A model generated the notes under the pieces. That model saw nothing but the letters and a program-made list of their open reading frames with translations, ran no database searches and was not told the DNA's origin. From the NCBI RefSeq assembly GCF_001042595.1, contig NZ_AP012326.1, positions 558,001 to 622,000 on the forward strand: DNA of 64,000 nt, written 5' to 3'. The stretch comes from Bifidobacterium dentium JCM 1195 = DSM 20436. GTDB taxonomy: Bacteria > Actinomycetota > Actinomycetes > Actinomycetales > Bifidobacteriaceae. The translations under genes and the position numbers were made by a program. Shown piece by piece: positions 54,183 to 62,301 of the stretch (position 1 is its first letter; each line of letters begins with the position of its first letter).

Positions 54183-54923
54183 ATGACTTACAAACTAGTA
54201 CTGCTCCGTCACGGACAGAGCGCATGGAATAAAACCAATCAGTTCACCGGCTGGGTCGACGTCCCGCTGACCGAGCAGGGTGTCGAGGAAGCCAAGAACG
54301 GCGGCCGTCTGCTCAAGGAGAAGAACGTCCTTCCGGATATCGTCTTCACCTCGATGTTGCGTCGCGCCATCAACACCGCCAACGTGGCTCTGGACGAGGC
54401 CGATCGCCTGTGGATCCCGGTTCAGCGCAGCTGGCGTCTGAACGAGCGCCACTACGGTGCTCTGCAGGGCAAGAACAAGACCCAGATTCGCGAAGAATAC
54501 GGTGACGAGAAGTTCATGCTGTGGCGTCGTTCCTACGCCACCCCGCCGCCGGAGATCGATCCGAACGACGAGTACGCCCAGAACGGCGATCCGCGCTACA
54601 CCGGCGATCCGGTTCCGGAAGCCGAGTGCCTGGCCGATGTGGTCAAGCGTGTCGAGCCGTACTTCAAGTCCGACATCGAGCCGCAGCTCAAGGCCGGCAA
54701 GACCGTCCTGATTGCCGCCCACGGCAACAGCCTGCGCGCCATCGTGAAGATGCTTGACAACCTCTCCGAAGAGGAGATCGCCAAGGTCAACATCCCGACC
54801 GCAATGCCGCTGCTGTACGAGCTGGACGAGAACTTCAAGCCGATCAAGCCGCGTGGCGAGTATCTGGATCCGGAAGCTGCCGCTGCCGGTGCCGCTGCCG
54901 TCGCCGCCCAGGGCCAGAAGTGA
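54183..54923 (+). CDS. gpmA: 2,3-bisphosphoglycerate-dependent phosphoglycerate mutase
   Basis: GpmA interconverts 3- and 2-phosphoglycerate in lower glycolysis. The 246-residue protein has the phospho-His10 motif [36 protein letters not shown], and the second catalytic His in [14 protein letters not shown]. An Ala-rich tail ([14 protein letters not shown]) ends it. No Shine-Dalgarno sequence is visible; TAGACT ends 7 nt before the ATG, suggesting leaderless translation. Confidence 0.97.
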   Translation: MTYKLVLLRHGQSAWNKTNQFTGWVDVPLTEQGVEEAKNGGRLLKEKNVLPDIVFTSMLRRAINTANVALDEADRLWIPVQRSWRLNERHYGALQGKNKTQIREEYGDEKFMLWRRSYATPPPEIDPNDEYAQNGDPRYTGDPVPEAECLADVVKRVEPYFKSDIEPQLKAGKTVLIAAHGNSLRAIVKMLDNLSEEEIAKVNIPTAMPLLYELDENFKPIKPRGEYLDPEAAAAGAAAVAAQGQK

Positions 54924-54951
54924 GCCTGAGCCGCTAACCGCATTCGGCAAA

Positions 54952-54992
54952 CGAAGGGCGGGAATCCACAGTGTGTGGGTTCCCGCCCTTCG
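54952..54992. terminator. Bidirectional hairpin after gpmA
   Basis: CGAAGGGCGGGAA pairs perfectly with TTCCCGCCCTTCG and an inner CCAC/GTGG extends it. It follows gpmA by 29 bp; the converging oleate hydratase gene ends 127 bp further on. Confidence 0.88.
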
Positions 54993-55118
54993 CGTTCTCC
55001 TCAGCATTGGCAGAACGCGGGCAAGTGAACGATTGCGGCTGCGCGGTCGTACAGGTGCGTATCGAAACCGCACAGCCTTATAATCGGCCTGCCTGCCTCC
55101 TGATCTGACCGGTTCGGA

Positions 55119-56999
55119 TCAGACCACGCCATACTCTTTGAGTAGCATGGCGATGTCGGTATGCTCCAGTTTCTTCAGTATCTGCTTGAGCACGGTCTTC
55201 TCGATGACATTGAGATTCATGTCGGTGATCGGCTTGCCGTCGCGTAGCATCACCGTGGCGTTGAGCAGATTGCGCACGTCGTAGACCGAACCCCACACTT
55301 CCGGCACGCCTCGATCCACGTCGCACAGTGTGTACACCGCCTCCATGCCGGTGCGCATCGAATATTCCGTGGTGAAAATCGTGTCGCGTGGGGTCTCCGC
55401 GAACTGGCCGAGGAATGCGAAGTTCACCGCACCGTCCGGCACCACGTCGGGGCGGTCACCGGCGGAACGCGGCATGAAGAACGCGTCGATGTATGGCATC
55501 ATCACCGGAACCGTGTTGGCATGGTTGTGCGCCAGGTCTTCGATCTTGTCGGTTGGCACGCCCATATGGTAGAGCCACTCCTCGCAGATCTCCTCGCCGG
55601 TGCAGTCCTGCATCGGCTTCTTCACATAATTGCCCGGCTTGTCGGGGAATAGTCCGTATACCCACACGCACAGCTGATCCTTCGGCTGGTCGCGGAACTG
55701 CTGCTGGCGGTTCAGGGTCCAGCTCATCAGCCAGTTGGAATCCTCCACGGTTACGATGCCGCCGGTCACCACATGGCCGGTGAACGGATCGCGCTTGCAG
55801 ATCTTCTGGATGTATGGCGGGATCTCCATGTCGAGCGTGGTGACGGTGGCGCTCATCCACTTCGAATGCTCGGGATCGCCGCAGAATACGTCCGGATGGC
55901 CAAAGCTCGGATCCTGCTTGGCGATGCGGCGCCACATGTCCCAGCCACCACCGGGGCGGATCTGCGGATCCCACTTGGCCGGTTCGGTCTGTGAGCCCAT
56001 TGAGGAGTTTTCCACGCAGCCGCCGTTGGTGATGAACACCAGATCGTTGTCGCTTAAAGCGATCGAGCGGGTCGCGCCGTCTGCTTCGGTCAGGTCGATG
56101 CGCGTGGCCATTTTTCTGGTCGGCGAGCTGTGCGGATTGCGTACGAACGTGCCGGATTCGGCCTGCTTCTTCAGAATCGTGTCCTGTCCGACGCCGGTGT
56201 GCGGGCGCGCAGGGCCCATGCCGCCGCCGATCTTGAACTCGACGTTGTCGACCTTGACGTTGTAGTGGAATTGCACGCCGAAGCCTTCAAGGTAGGTGAT
56301 CATCGGGAGGATCATTGACTCGTACTGGTTGTAGCGGGTGAACCGCAGGGCGCTGAAGTCAGGCAGGCCGCTGATGTGGTGGATGTAGCGCTTGATGTAC
56401 AGCTTCATCTCCAGCGCACTGTGCCAGTTCTCGAAAGCGAACATGGTGCGCCAATACATCCAGAAGTTCGAGTCGAATACCTCGTCGTCGAAGAAGTCGG
56501 AGATCTTCTTGCCGTACAGTTCCTCGTTCGGGGTGAAGAACAGTTTCATGATCTCCATGGAGGCCTTATCGGTCAGGGCGAACTTGCCGTTCGTGCCGGC
56601 GTCGATGCCTCGAGCCCTGGTGGAACGGCATAGCGAATAGTTCGGATCCTCTTTGTTCAGCCAGTAGTACTCGTCCAGTACGGACACGCCTTCGGTTTCG
56701 ATGGAGGGGATGGAGCGGAACAGGTCCCACATCACCTCGAAGTGGTTGTCCATCTCTCGGCCGCCGCGCATCACGTAGCCGACGCCTGGAATGTTTGCGC
56801 CGTCACAGGCACCGCCGGGCACCGCGTCTTTCTCGAACACATGAATATGATCGCCGGGCATCTGTGCGTCGCGCACCAGATAGCAGGCCGCACTCAGTGC
56901 CGCAAGCCCCGTGCCGATGATGTAGGCGTTCTTGGAGTCCACGCCCTCCGGCTTCTTCGGGCGGGCGAATGCTTCGTAATTGCCGTTGGAATAGTACAT
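55119..56999 (-). CDS. ohyA: Oleate hydratase (myosin-cross-reactive antigen family)
   Basis: This FAD enzyme of 626 residues adds water to the cis-9 double bond of oleic or linoleic acid, giving 10-hydroxy fatty acids. The family shows the FAD loop IIGTGLAALSAACYLVRDAQMPG, GGACDGANIPGVGYVMRGGREMDNHFEVMWDLF, FFDDEVFDSNFWMYWRTMFAFENWHSALE and LGQFAETPRDTIFTTEYSMRTGMEAVY. In bifidobacteria it has been linked to stress tolerance and fatty-acid detoxification. AAAGGAGGCAGTC precedes the ATG. It is transcribed alone, downstream of phoU and the palindrome at 57102. Confidence 0.95.
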   Translation of the reverse strand: MYYSNGNYEAFARPKKPEGVDSKNAYIIGTGLAALSAACYLVRDAQMPGDHIHVFEKDAVPGGACDGANIPGVGYVMRGGREMDNHFEVMWDLFRSIPSIETEGVSVLDEYYWLNKEDPNYSLCRSTRARGIDAGTNGKFALTDKASMEIMKLFFTPNEELYGKKISDFFDDEVFDSNFWMYWRTMFAFENWHSALEMKLYIKRYIHHISGLPDFSALRFTRYNQYESMILPMITYLEGFGVQFHYNVKVDNVEFKIGGGMGPARPHTGVGQDTILKKQAESGTFVRNPHSSPTRKMATRIDLTEADGATRSIALSDNDLVFITNGGCVENSSMGSQTEPAKWDPQIRPGGGWDMWRRIAKQDPSFGHPDVFCGDPEHSKWMSATVTTLDMEIPPYIQKICKRDPFTGHVVTGGIVTVEDSNWLMSWTLNRQQQFRDQPKDQLCVWVYGLFPDKPGNYVKKPMQDCTGEEICEEWLYHMGVPTDKIEDLAHNHANTVPVMMPYIDAFFMPRSAGDRPDVVPDGAVNFAFLGQFAETPRDTIFTTEYSMRTGMEAVYTLCDVDRGVPEVWGSVYDVRNLLNATVMLRDGKPITDMNLNVIEKTVLKQILKKLEHTDIAMLLKEYGVV

Positions 57000-57101
57000 G
57001 ACTGCCTCCTTTGGATGTCACTGCCTTTTATTGTGCCGCGGCATCGCGCAAAAGTATATAGGCAGAAAATAGACAGGATGTGTGGTTCTAGGCATGCATG
57101 T

Positions 57102-57167
57102 GCCATTTATAAGCGAAATAGGTGGCCTCCACGGGCGTGGAGGCCACCTATTTCGCTTATAAATGGC
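57102..57167. repeat. Perfect 32-bp-arm palindrome
   Basis: The arm starting GCCATTTATAAGCGAAATAG and ending GGCCTCCACG is followed by GG and then by its exact reverse complement. It begins 3 bp after the phoU stop on the minus strand. As RNA it would form a very long uninterrupted hairpin, far longer than an ordinary terminator, and no T-run follows on either strand. Confidence 0.9.
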
Positions 57168-57170
57168 GGA

Positions 57171-57851
57171 TCAGTCGATATCAGTACCTTCGTCGCGGCT
57201 CGGCTCCTTGGTCGGGTCGAAGCCGGAGACGATGAACACCACACGACGGGCCGCGGAGACGGCATGGTCGCCGAGACGCTCCATGAAGCGGCCGATGAGC
57301 ACCACGTCGATGAGCTGCTGGTTGGTACCCTGCCAATCTTCGGACTGTGCCAGTTCGAAGGTCTTCTTGTGCAGGGCGTCGAGCTTGTCGTCGCTGAGGA
57401 TGATCTGCTCGGCCACCTGGGTGTCACGGTCGGAGAGCATGGAAACCACGCGATCGGCGGTCTCGTTCAGGAACGCCTGCATTTCGGCGAACAGCGGCTG
57501 AGCATTCTCCGGCAGCGGAGAAGCCGGATAGGTGCGGCGTGCGGCTTCGGCGATGTGGCGGGCCAGATCGCCCATGCGCTCAAAGGTGGCCGCCAGTCGC
57601 AGGGTGGAAACGACCACACGCAGATCGGTGGCGACCGGATTCTGCTTGGCCAGCAGCTTCACGCACTGGTCGATGACGCTGGATTCCAAGGCGTCGATTT
57701 CGATGTCGCCGTCGATGACGGCCTGTGCGGCTTCAAGATTCTGATTCAGCAGCGCGTCGCCGGCACCGTTGATTGCCTTGCGAACGCCGTGTACCATGCG
57801 ATCGAGGTCATCGGCAACAGCCTTGAGCTCTTCGTTGAAAATAACGCGCAT
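57171..57851 (-). CDS. phoU: Phosphate signalling/transport regulator PhoU
   Basis: The 226-residue all-helical protein has the two PhoU repeats with metal-binding acidic patches (VIDGDIEIDALESSVIDQCVKLLA; LSDDKLDALHKKTFELAQS) and the linking ATDLRVVVSTLRLAATFERMGDLARHIAEAA. PhoU restrains the Pst transporter and its sensor kinase when phosphate is plentiful. It diverges from a PhoR/SenX3-like kinase; the space between contains Pho-box repeats. The pst genes are not in the window. Confidence 0.96.
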   Translation of the reverse strand: MRVIFNEELKAVADDLDRMVHGVRKAINGAGDALLNQNLEAAQAVIDGDIEIDALESSVIDQCVKLLAKQNPVATDLRVVVSTLRLAATFERMGDLARHIAEAARRTYPASPLPENAQPLFAEMQAFLNETADRVVSMLSDRDTQVAEQIILSDDKLDALHKKTFELAQSEDWQGTNQQLIDVVLIGRFMERLGDHAVSAARRVVFIVSGFDPTKEPSRDEGTDID

Positions 57852-57949
57852 ATGACTTGCCTTTCATAACGATTTCACGAATATGGGTCTGATGCAACCT
57901 CTCCTAAGTCTATTAGCAAACCGTGGATTGCACAGGCGTTCCTCGTGTT

Positions 57950-57990
57950 GTTCCGACAAAGTTCACCGGCGCGTTCACCGTATGTTCACG
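57950..57990. promoter_or_regulatory. Pho-box direct repeats between phoU and the kinase gene
   Basis: GTTCCGA, GTTCACC, GTTCACC and GTTCACG start at 57950, 57961, 57973 and 57984, that is 11, 12 and 11 bp apart. Streptomyces PhoP binds 11-bp direct repeat units beginning GTTCACC, so this is a strong candidate site for the phosphate response regulator acting on phoU, the kinase gene, or both. Confidence 0.7.
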
Positions 57991-58048
57991 CGGCAGGTCA
58001 TGCACGGGCATGTCGGGTGACTTAAGGGGAGTGTGCGAGAATGAAAGC

Positions 58049-59242
58049 ATGTTGGAATCCCTGAGCACGTGGTGGCGCTCACTGCCGCACCGCGATGATA
58101 ATACGCGGAACACCGATGAAGATACGTTGGATGACTCCACGAATGCATTGCTTTCCATGCTTCCGTTGGCTTCCATCGTGGTCGATGATGCCGACGAGGT
58201 GGTGCGTGCGCACCCTTCGGCCTACACGCTGGGCGTGGTGCGTGATGATGCCATCGTCGAGGAGTCCGTGCTCAGGGCTGTGCGCGAGGTGCGCAGGGAG
58301 GGTGGCAAGAAGCAGTTTGACCTGACCACCACCACTGCGCATGTGGCGCAATCGGCGCCGAGGGCCGGCAAGCCGACCACGCGCGAAGCCGCCAGGCAAG
58401 CGCTGATCGGGCAACGCAAGGATGAGCCGGCGGCCTCGGTGTCTCGTCCGAATTGGCTGAAGGTCATCGTCGGCAGACTCAATGAGAAGTTCGTGGTGGT
58501 GCTGATCTCCGATGTGAGCGAAACCATCCGCTTCTCCCAGGTGCGTGACTCCTTCATCACCAACGTATCCGAGCAGTTGCTGAAGCCAACGCAATCCCTG
58601 GAGCGGCTTGCCGACACGTTGGAACGTGACGGTGCCAACCAAGACGGTGTTCGGGAGAACGCGGCGCAACTGCGCCGGTCATGCACGCATTTGGAGCACA
58701 TGGTCTCCGATCTGCTGTTGCTCATCAAAGCGCAGGAGCCGATTCTGCCGACCTCTGATAATCGCATCAACGTCATGGCGCAGCTCGAAGCGGTGGCGGC
58801 CAGCCATAAGGAGGAGGCCGCACGGCGTGGCATCACCATCGATGTGAGCGGTGACGAATCGTTGGAGACCAATGGTGAGGCCGAGCAGATTCAGACCGCG
58901 CTCGCCAAGCTTGTGGAGAACGCCATCATATATTCGCCGGACGGTGCGAGCGTCAATATGACGGCCAAGCCCGACGAGGACGGCGAGCGGGTGGTGATCC
59001 GGGTGCTCGATCGCGGCATCGGCATCGCCGACAAGGAGCAGGAGCGCGTGTTCGAGCGCTTCTACCGTGGTGGCAATCAGAATGGGCACTCGCAAGACGG
59101 CATCGGTCTGGGCCTGGCCATCGTCAAACATATAGCGCTGACGCATCACGGTTCGGCGTCGGTGTGGAGCAGCCCGGGGCAGGGGAGTACGTTCACCTTG
59201 ACGCTGCCATTGGCGCGGGCGGCGCGGAACGTGCGGAACTGA
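58049..59242 (+). CDS. SenX3/PhoR-like sensor histidine kinase with altered H-box
   Basis: The 397-residue protein has no obvious membrane helix, an N-terminal PAS-like segment (LPLASIVVDDADEVVRAHPSA), then a dimerisation helix reading DSFITNVSEQLLKPTQSL. It ends with an intact HATPase domain (LVENAIIYSPDGASV; DRGIGIADKEQERVFERFYRGG; DGIGLGLAIVKHI). In SenX3/PhoR proteins the dimerisation helix normally reads NVSHELKTP; here the phospho-accepting His is Glu (GAG). It faces phoU across the Pho-box region. It may be a pseudokinase, or may regulate a partner. No response regulator gene is adjacent. Confidence 0.88.
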   Translation: MLESLSTWWRSLPHRDDNTRNTDEDTLDDSTNALLSMLPLASIVVDDADEVVRAHPSAYTLGVVRDDAIVEESVLRAVREVRREGGKKQFDLTTTTAHVAQSAPRAGKPTTREAARQALIGQRKDEPAASVSRPNWLKVIVGRLNEKFVVVLISDVSETIRFSQVRDSFITNVSEQLLKPTQSLERLADTLERDGANQDGVRENAAQLRRSCTHLEHMVSDLLLLIKAQEPILPTSDNRINVMAQLEAVAASHKEEAARRGITIDVSGDESLETNGEAEQIQTALAKLVENAIIYSPDGASVNMTAKPDEDGERVVIRVLDRGIGIADKEQERVFERFYRGGNQNGHSQDGIGLGLAIVKHIALTHHGSASVWSSPGQGSTFTLTLPLARAARNVRN

Positions 59243-59248
59243 CCGGCG

Positions 59249-59503
59249 CTACTCACCGAGCCTGCGGTAATCCCAGCGGTCGAAATGCTCCCATAGGAGC
59301 ATGAGCACGCCGATGACCGTGCCCGCCGCACACATCGTCTGGCCGCGTTCGACATCGAAGCCGAGCGCCAGCAGAATCATGCAGATGACCAGTCCGACGG
59401 CCCACAGCGATGTGCCGACCATGAACACCTTGCGTAGGTCCACGCGTACCGGCTTCGGTGATGGCTTACGTACGCTGGGGTCGATGATCGGGGCTAATTT
59501 CAT
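59249..59503 (-). CDS. DUF2530 small membrane protein
   Basis: An 84-residue actinobacterial protein of the DUF2530 family. It has a basic N-terminus (KPSPKPVRVDLRKVF), two membrane helices (VGTSLWAVGLVICMILLALGF and TMCAAGTVIGVLMLLWEHF) and the tail DRWDYRRLG. It converges on the kinase gene with a 6 bp gap. Function unknown. A start five codons earlier is also possible. Confidence 0.8.
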   Translation of the reverse strand: MKLAPIIDPSVRKPSPKPVRVDLRKVFMVGTSLWAVGLVICMILLALGFDVERGQTMCAAGTVIGVLMLLWEHFDRWDYRRLGE

Positions 59504-59568
59504 ACGGTCACCATACAACGCGGGGTAACCTTGTAGGGTGGAATCGTGAAATAGGCGGAAGGAACGCG

Positions 59569-60954
59569 GTGTTTTCGATCAGCCCGGTACCGAAGCGCTA
59601 TGCTTGGGGCTCGAAAACACGGTTGCAGGATCTGTTTTCGCTACCGGCGAACGGTGAGCCGCTGGCCGAGATGTGGTTCAGCGGTCATGAGGAATCCCCC
59701 TCCGAAGTGGCGTTGGGGCCGGGCGTGCATGTGCCGCTGCCGCATGCGATTCGCAATGCGCCGGGCATGATGGTCGGCCCGACTTGTTCCGAACGTTTCG
59801 GTCCGGTATTGCCGTACCTGTTCAAAGTGATTTCCGCACGGATTCCGCTGTCGATGCAGGTGCATCCGGTCGGTTTCCAGGCTCGTGCCGGCTTCAACGC
59901 CGAGAACGTCGCGGGCATTCCACTGAATTCGCCGTTGCGTTCGTTCAAGGACGTGAACGAGAAAAGCGAGATGGTCGTGGCGCTGACTTCGTTCCAGGCC
60001 TCGGTCGGGTTCGCGCCACGTGCCTTTGCCCTGCGGAACTTGCATGCCGTCGATCATCCGCTGACCCGCCGCATGGAACATGCGTTGGGAGGCCACCCGC
60101 GGCATCATGAGCACTTGGAAGCGGCTGATTTTTCTGAGGCTGATTCACGCATGCCGCTTGCGTCCGTGGTGTGGCCGACTTCCTATATGAGGACTTTTCG
60201 AGCCTTCCATGCCGCGATTACGGCGGATGGCGATCAGGCGGCGGGATTGTTGCAGGCGTTGGTGCATGCGCGAGGATCGGTGGCATCGACGAAGTCCAGG
60301 ATGGCGTTCGATTATGCGATTGCTGCGGCGCGGGCTTTTCCCGATGACGCCAGTGTGCTGACGTTGCTGATGATGAACCCGATTTCGCTGGATGAGGGCG
60401 GTTCCGTGTTCATCCCGGCGGGTACTCCGCATGCATACATTCAGGGTACCGGCGCGGAGATCATGACGAATTCCGACAACGTGCTGCGCGCCGGCATGAC
60501 GGTGAAGCACCGGGACATCGATAATCTGCTGCAGTGCCTGAACTGTGCGTCCGCCGGGCCGATCGACCCTTCCGACGCGCGGCTGGGTACGTTCGTCATG
60601 CGAGACATCGTGCTTTACCGTCCGCCGGTCGATGAGTTCATGCTCGCCTACGGTCATGTGGACGGTGCGAGACGGCCGTGGCCGATACTCGATCGTATGG
60701 TGCAGCGCTACGGCAGACTTGCCGATTACGTAAGGGCCACCCGCCAGCCATTGCCGCATCGTGGTCCGCGAGTGGTGCTGTGCACCGAGGGCAGGGTGCT
60801 GTGCGACAGTGAACGGGATTCGCGCGTGCTCGCCGCCGGTGAGGCGGTGTTTGTGCCGGCGGGCGAAGGCAGGCTGTCCGTCGATGCGGTTCAGGCAACG
60901 AAAAAGCCGGAGGATTCCTCCGGCTCGTTCATCGTGGCTTCCACCCCGTTTTAG
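59569..60954 (+). CDS. manA: Mannose-6-phosphate isomerase
   Basis: ManA interconverts mannose-6-phosphate and fructose-6-phosphate using zinc. The 461-residue protein starts with GTG after GGCGGAAGGAAC. Metal-site and family motifs are PVPKRYAWGSKTRL, PLSMQVHPVGFQAR, the FIPAGTPHAYIQGTGAEIMTNSDNVLRAGMTVKHRD stretch, and a C-terminal cupin lobe. The C-terminal codons KKPEDSSGS contain the hairpin that can terminate serC from the other strand, and its stop overlaps the serC stop by four bases. Confidence 0.95.
   Translation: MFSISPVPKRYAWGSKTRLQDLFSLPANGEPLAEMWFSGHEESPSEVALGPGVHVPLPHAIRNAPGMMVGPTCSERFGPVLPYLFKVISARIPLSMQVHPVGFQARAGFNAENVAGIPLNSPLRSFKDVNEKSEMVVALTSFQASVGFAPRAFALRNLHAVDHPLTRRMEHALGGHPRHHEHLEAADFSEADSRMPLASVVWPTSYMRTFRAFHAAITADGDQAAGLLQALVHARGSVASTKSRMAFDYAIAAARAFPDDASVLTLLMMNPISLDEGGSVFIPAGTPHAYIQGTGAEIMTNSDNVLRAGMTVKHRDIDNLLQCLNCASAGPIDPSDARLGTFVMRDIVLYRPPVDEFMLAYGHVDGARRPWPILDRMVQRYGRLADYVRATRQPLPHRGPRVVLCTEGRVLCDSERDSRVLAAGEAVFVPAGEGRLSVDAVQATKKPEDSSGSFIVASTPF
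60905..60925 (-). terminator. serC terminator embedded in manA
   Basis: AGCCGGAGGA-T-TCCTCCGGCT is a perfect palindrome. On the minus strand it is followed by TTTTTCG, making a textbook intrinsic terminator 26 bp past the serC stop and inside the last manA codons. Confidence 0.85.
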
Positions 60955-62093
60955 AGGTGTTCGACCACATAGTCGATGCAATGGATGAGTGCGGTCACGT
61001 CGGCCGGTTCCACAGAGGGGAATACGCCTACGCGCAGTTGGTTACGCCCCAGTTTGCGGTAGCCGTTCGTGTCGACGATGCCGTTTTCGCGCAGTGCCGC
61101 CACCACTTGGGAGGCGTTGATGGACTCATCGAGGTCGATGGTGACCACGGCGTTCGAACGTGCGGCCTTGTCGGCAACGAATGGCGAGGCGTAATCGGAA
61201 TGCTCCGCCCATGTGTACAGCAGCGAGGCGGACTTGGCGCAACGTGTCGAGGCCCATGCCAGGCCTCCGTTGTCGTTGAGCCAGCGTATCTGGTTCTCCA
61301 TCATCACCAGCGTGGCCACGGCGGGAGTGTTCAGCGTCTGATCCTTGCGAGAGTTCTCGATGGCTGAAGTGAGCGACAGGAACGGTGGGATCCAACGGCG
61401 CACGCCCGGCAGGTCCACGCTTTTGGCGATGCCGTAGGCACGTTCGATCGCGGCGGGGGACAGCACGGCCACCCACAGCCCGCCATCCGACCCGAAGGCC
61501 TTCTGCGGGGAGAAGTAGTAGGCGTCGGTCTGCGAGATGTCGACCGGCAGGGCACCCGCGGCGCTGGTGGCGTCGATCAGCGTCAGTGCACCCTGTTCCT
61601 TGGAGCCCGTGATGCGTCTGACCGGCGCGGACACGCCGGTGGAAGTCTCATTATGGGCCCAGCAGTAGGCGTCCACATATTCGGTGAGTTCCGGCAAACG
61701 ATAGGTGCCCGGTTGCCCGGCGAAGATCTCCGGTTCTTCGAGGAACGGCGCCGACTGCGCGGATTTGGCGAACTTGGTGCTGAAGGAGCCGTAGGTGCCG
61801 AAGGCGGCCTTGCGGGTGATCAGCGAAGCGCAGGCGATGTCCCAGAAGGCGCTGGCCCCTCCATTGCCCAACACGATCTCATAGCCGTCGGGAACCTGAA
61901 AGAACTCCGACAGGCCTTCGCGTATGGAGGCCACGATCTGTTTGATGGGCGTCTGCCGGTGCGACGTGCCCAGCAAGTGGCGGGCGCCGTCGTCAAGGGC
62001 TTGGATCTGTTCGGGGCGGATCTTGCTCGGTCCCGAACCGAAACGTCCGTCTTCCGGCAGCAGTTTGGAAGGAATGGTCACGGTATTCGTCAT
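60951..62093 (-). CDS. serC: Phosphoserine aminotransferase
   Basis: SerC forms 3-phosphoserine from phosphohydroxypyruvate in serine synthesis (class V aminotransferase fold). The 380-residue protein has RFGSGPSKIRPEQIQAL, GNGGASAFWDIACASL, the WAHNETSTGV phosphate contact region, DATSAAGALPVDISQTDAYYFSPQKAFGSDGG with the PLP Lys, and a C-terminal domain. It follows the actinobacterial SerC subtype. TAGGAACC precedes the ATG at 62093; the frame extends further back without similarity. It shares four bases with the manA stop. Confidence 0.96.
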   Translation of the reverse strand: MTNTVTIPSKLLPEDGRFGSGPSKIRPEQIQALDDGARHLLGTSHRQTPIKQIVASIREGLSEFFQVPDGYEIVLGNGGASAFWDIACASLITRKAAFGTYGSFSTKFAKSAQSAPFLEEPEIFAGQPGTYRLPELTEYVDAYCWAHNETSTGVSAPVRRITGSKEQGALTLIDATSAAGALPVDISQTDAYYFSPQKAFGSDGGLWVAVLSPAAIERAYGIAKSVDLPGVRRWIPPFLSLTSAIENSRKDQTLNTPAVATLVMMENQIRWLNDNGGLAWASTRCAKSASLLYTWAEHSDYASPFVADKAARSNAVVTIDLDESINASQVVAALRENGIVDTNGYRKLGRNQLRVGVFPSVEPADVTALIHCIDYVVEHL

Positions 62094-62301
62094 GGTTCCT
62101 AGGGTAGCCAGATATAAGGATTGAGCGTTGCGATGACCGCTAGGCGGACTCAGGATGATCCGTTGGTAAGGGGGATTGATTCCGAGGTAAATCTTGGCCC
62201 CGGTGTAACGTGTCCTATCGTGACGGTTTTGTAGCTCCACGTGCTCGAGGGCGTGTGGGTTTAGGTACATCCGCGAGGAATCCGCAAGGAGTGATTGATT
62301 T
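62094..62301 (+). promoter_or_regulatory. Divergent intergenic region between serC and the CHAP gene
   Basis: It should hold both promoters. No riboswitch is recognised; I looked for a c-di-AMP (ydaO) aptamer, which often precedes actinobacterial wall hydrolase genes, and did not find its conserved blocks. CGCAAGGAGTGATT provides the CHAP gene's ribosome binding site. Confidence 0.4.

Noticed and set aside
62094..62301. c-di-AMP (ydaO) riboswitch before the CHAP gene
   Set aside because: The position would be typical, but the conserved sequence blocks were not found.
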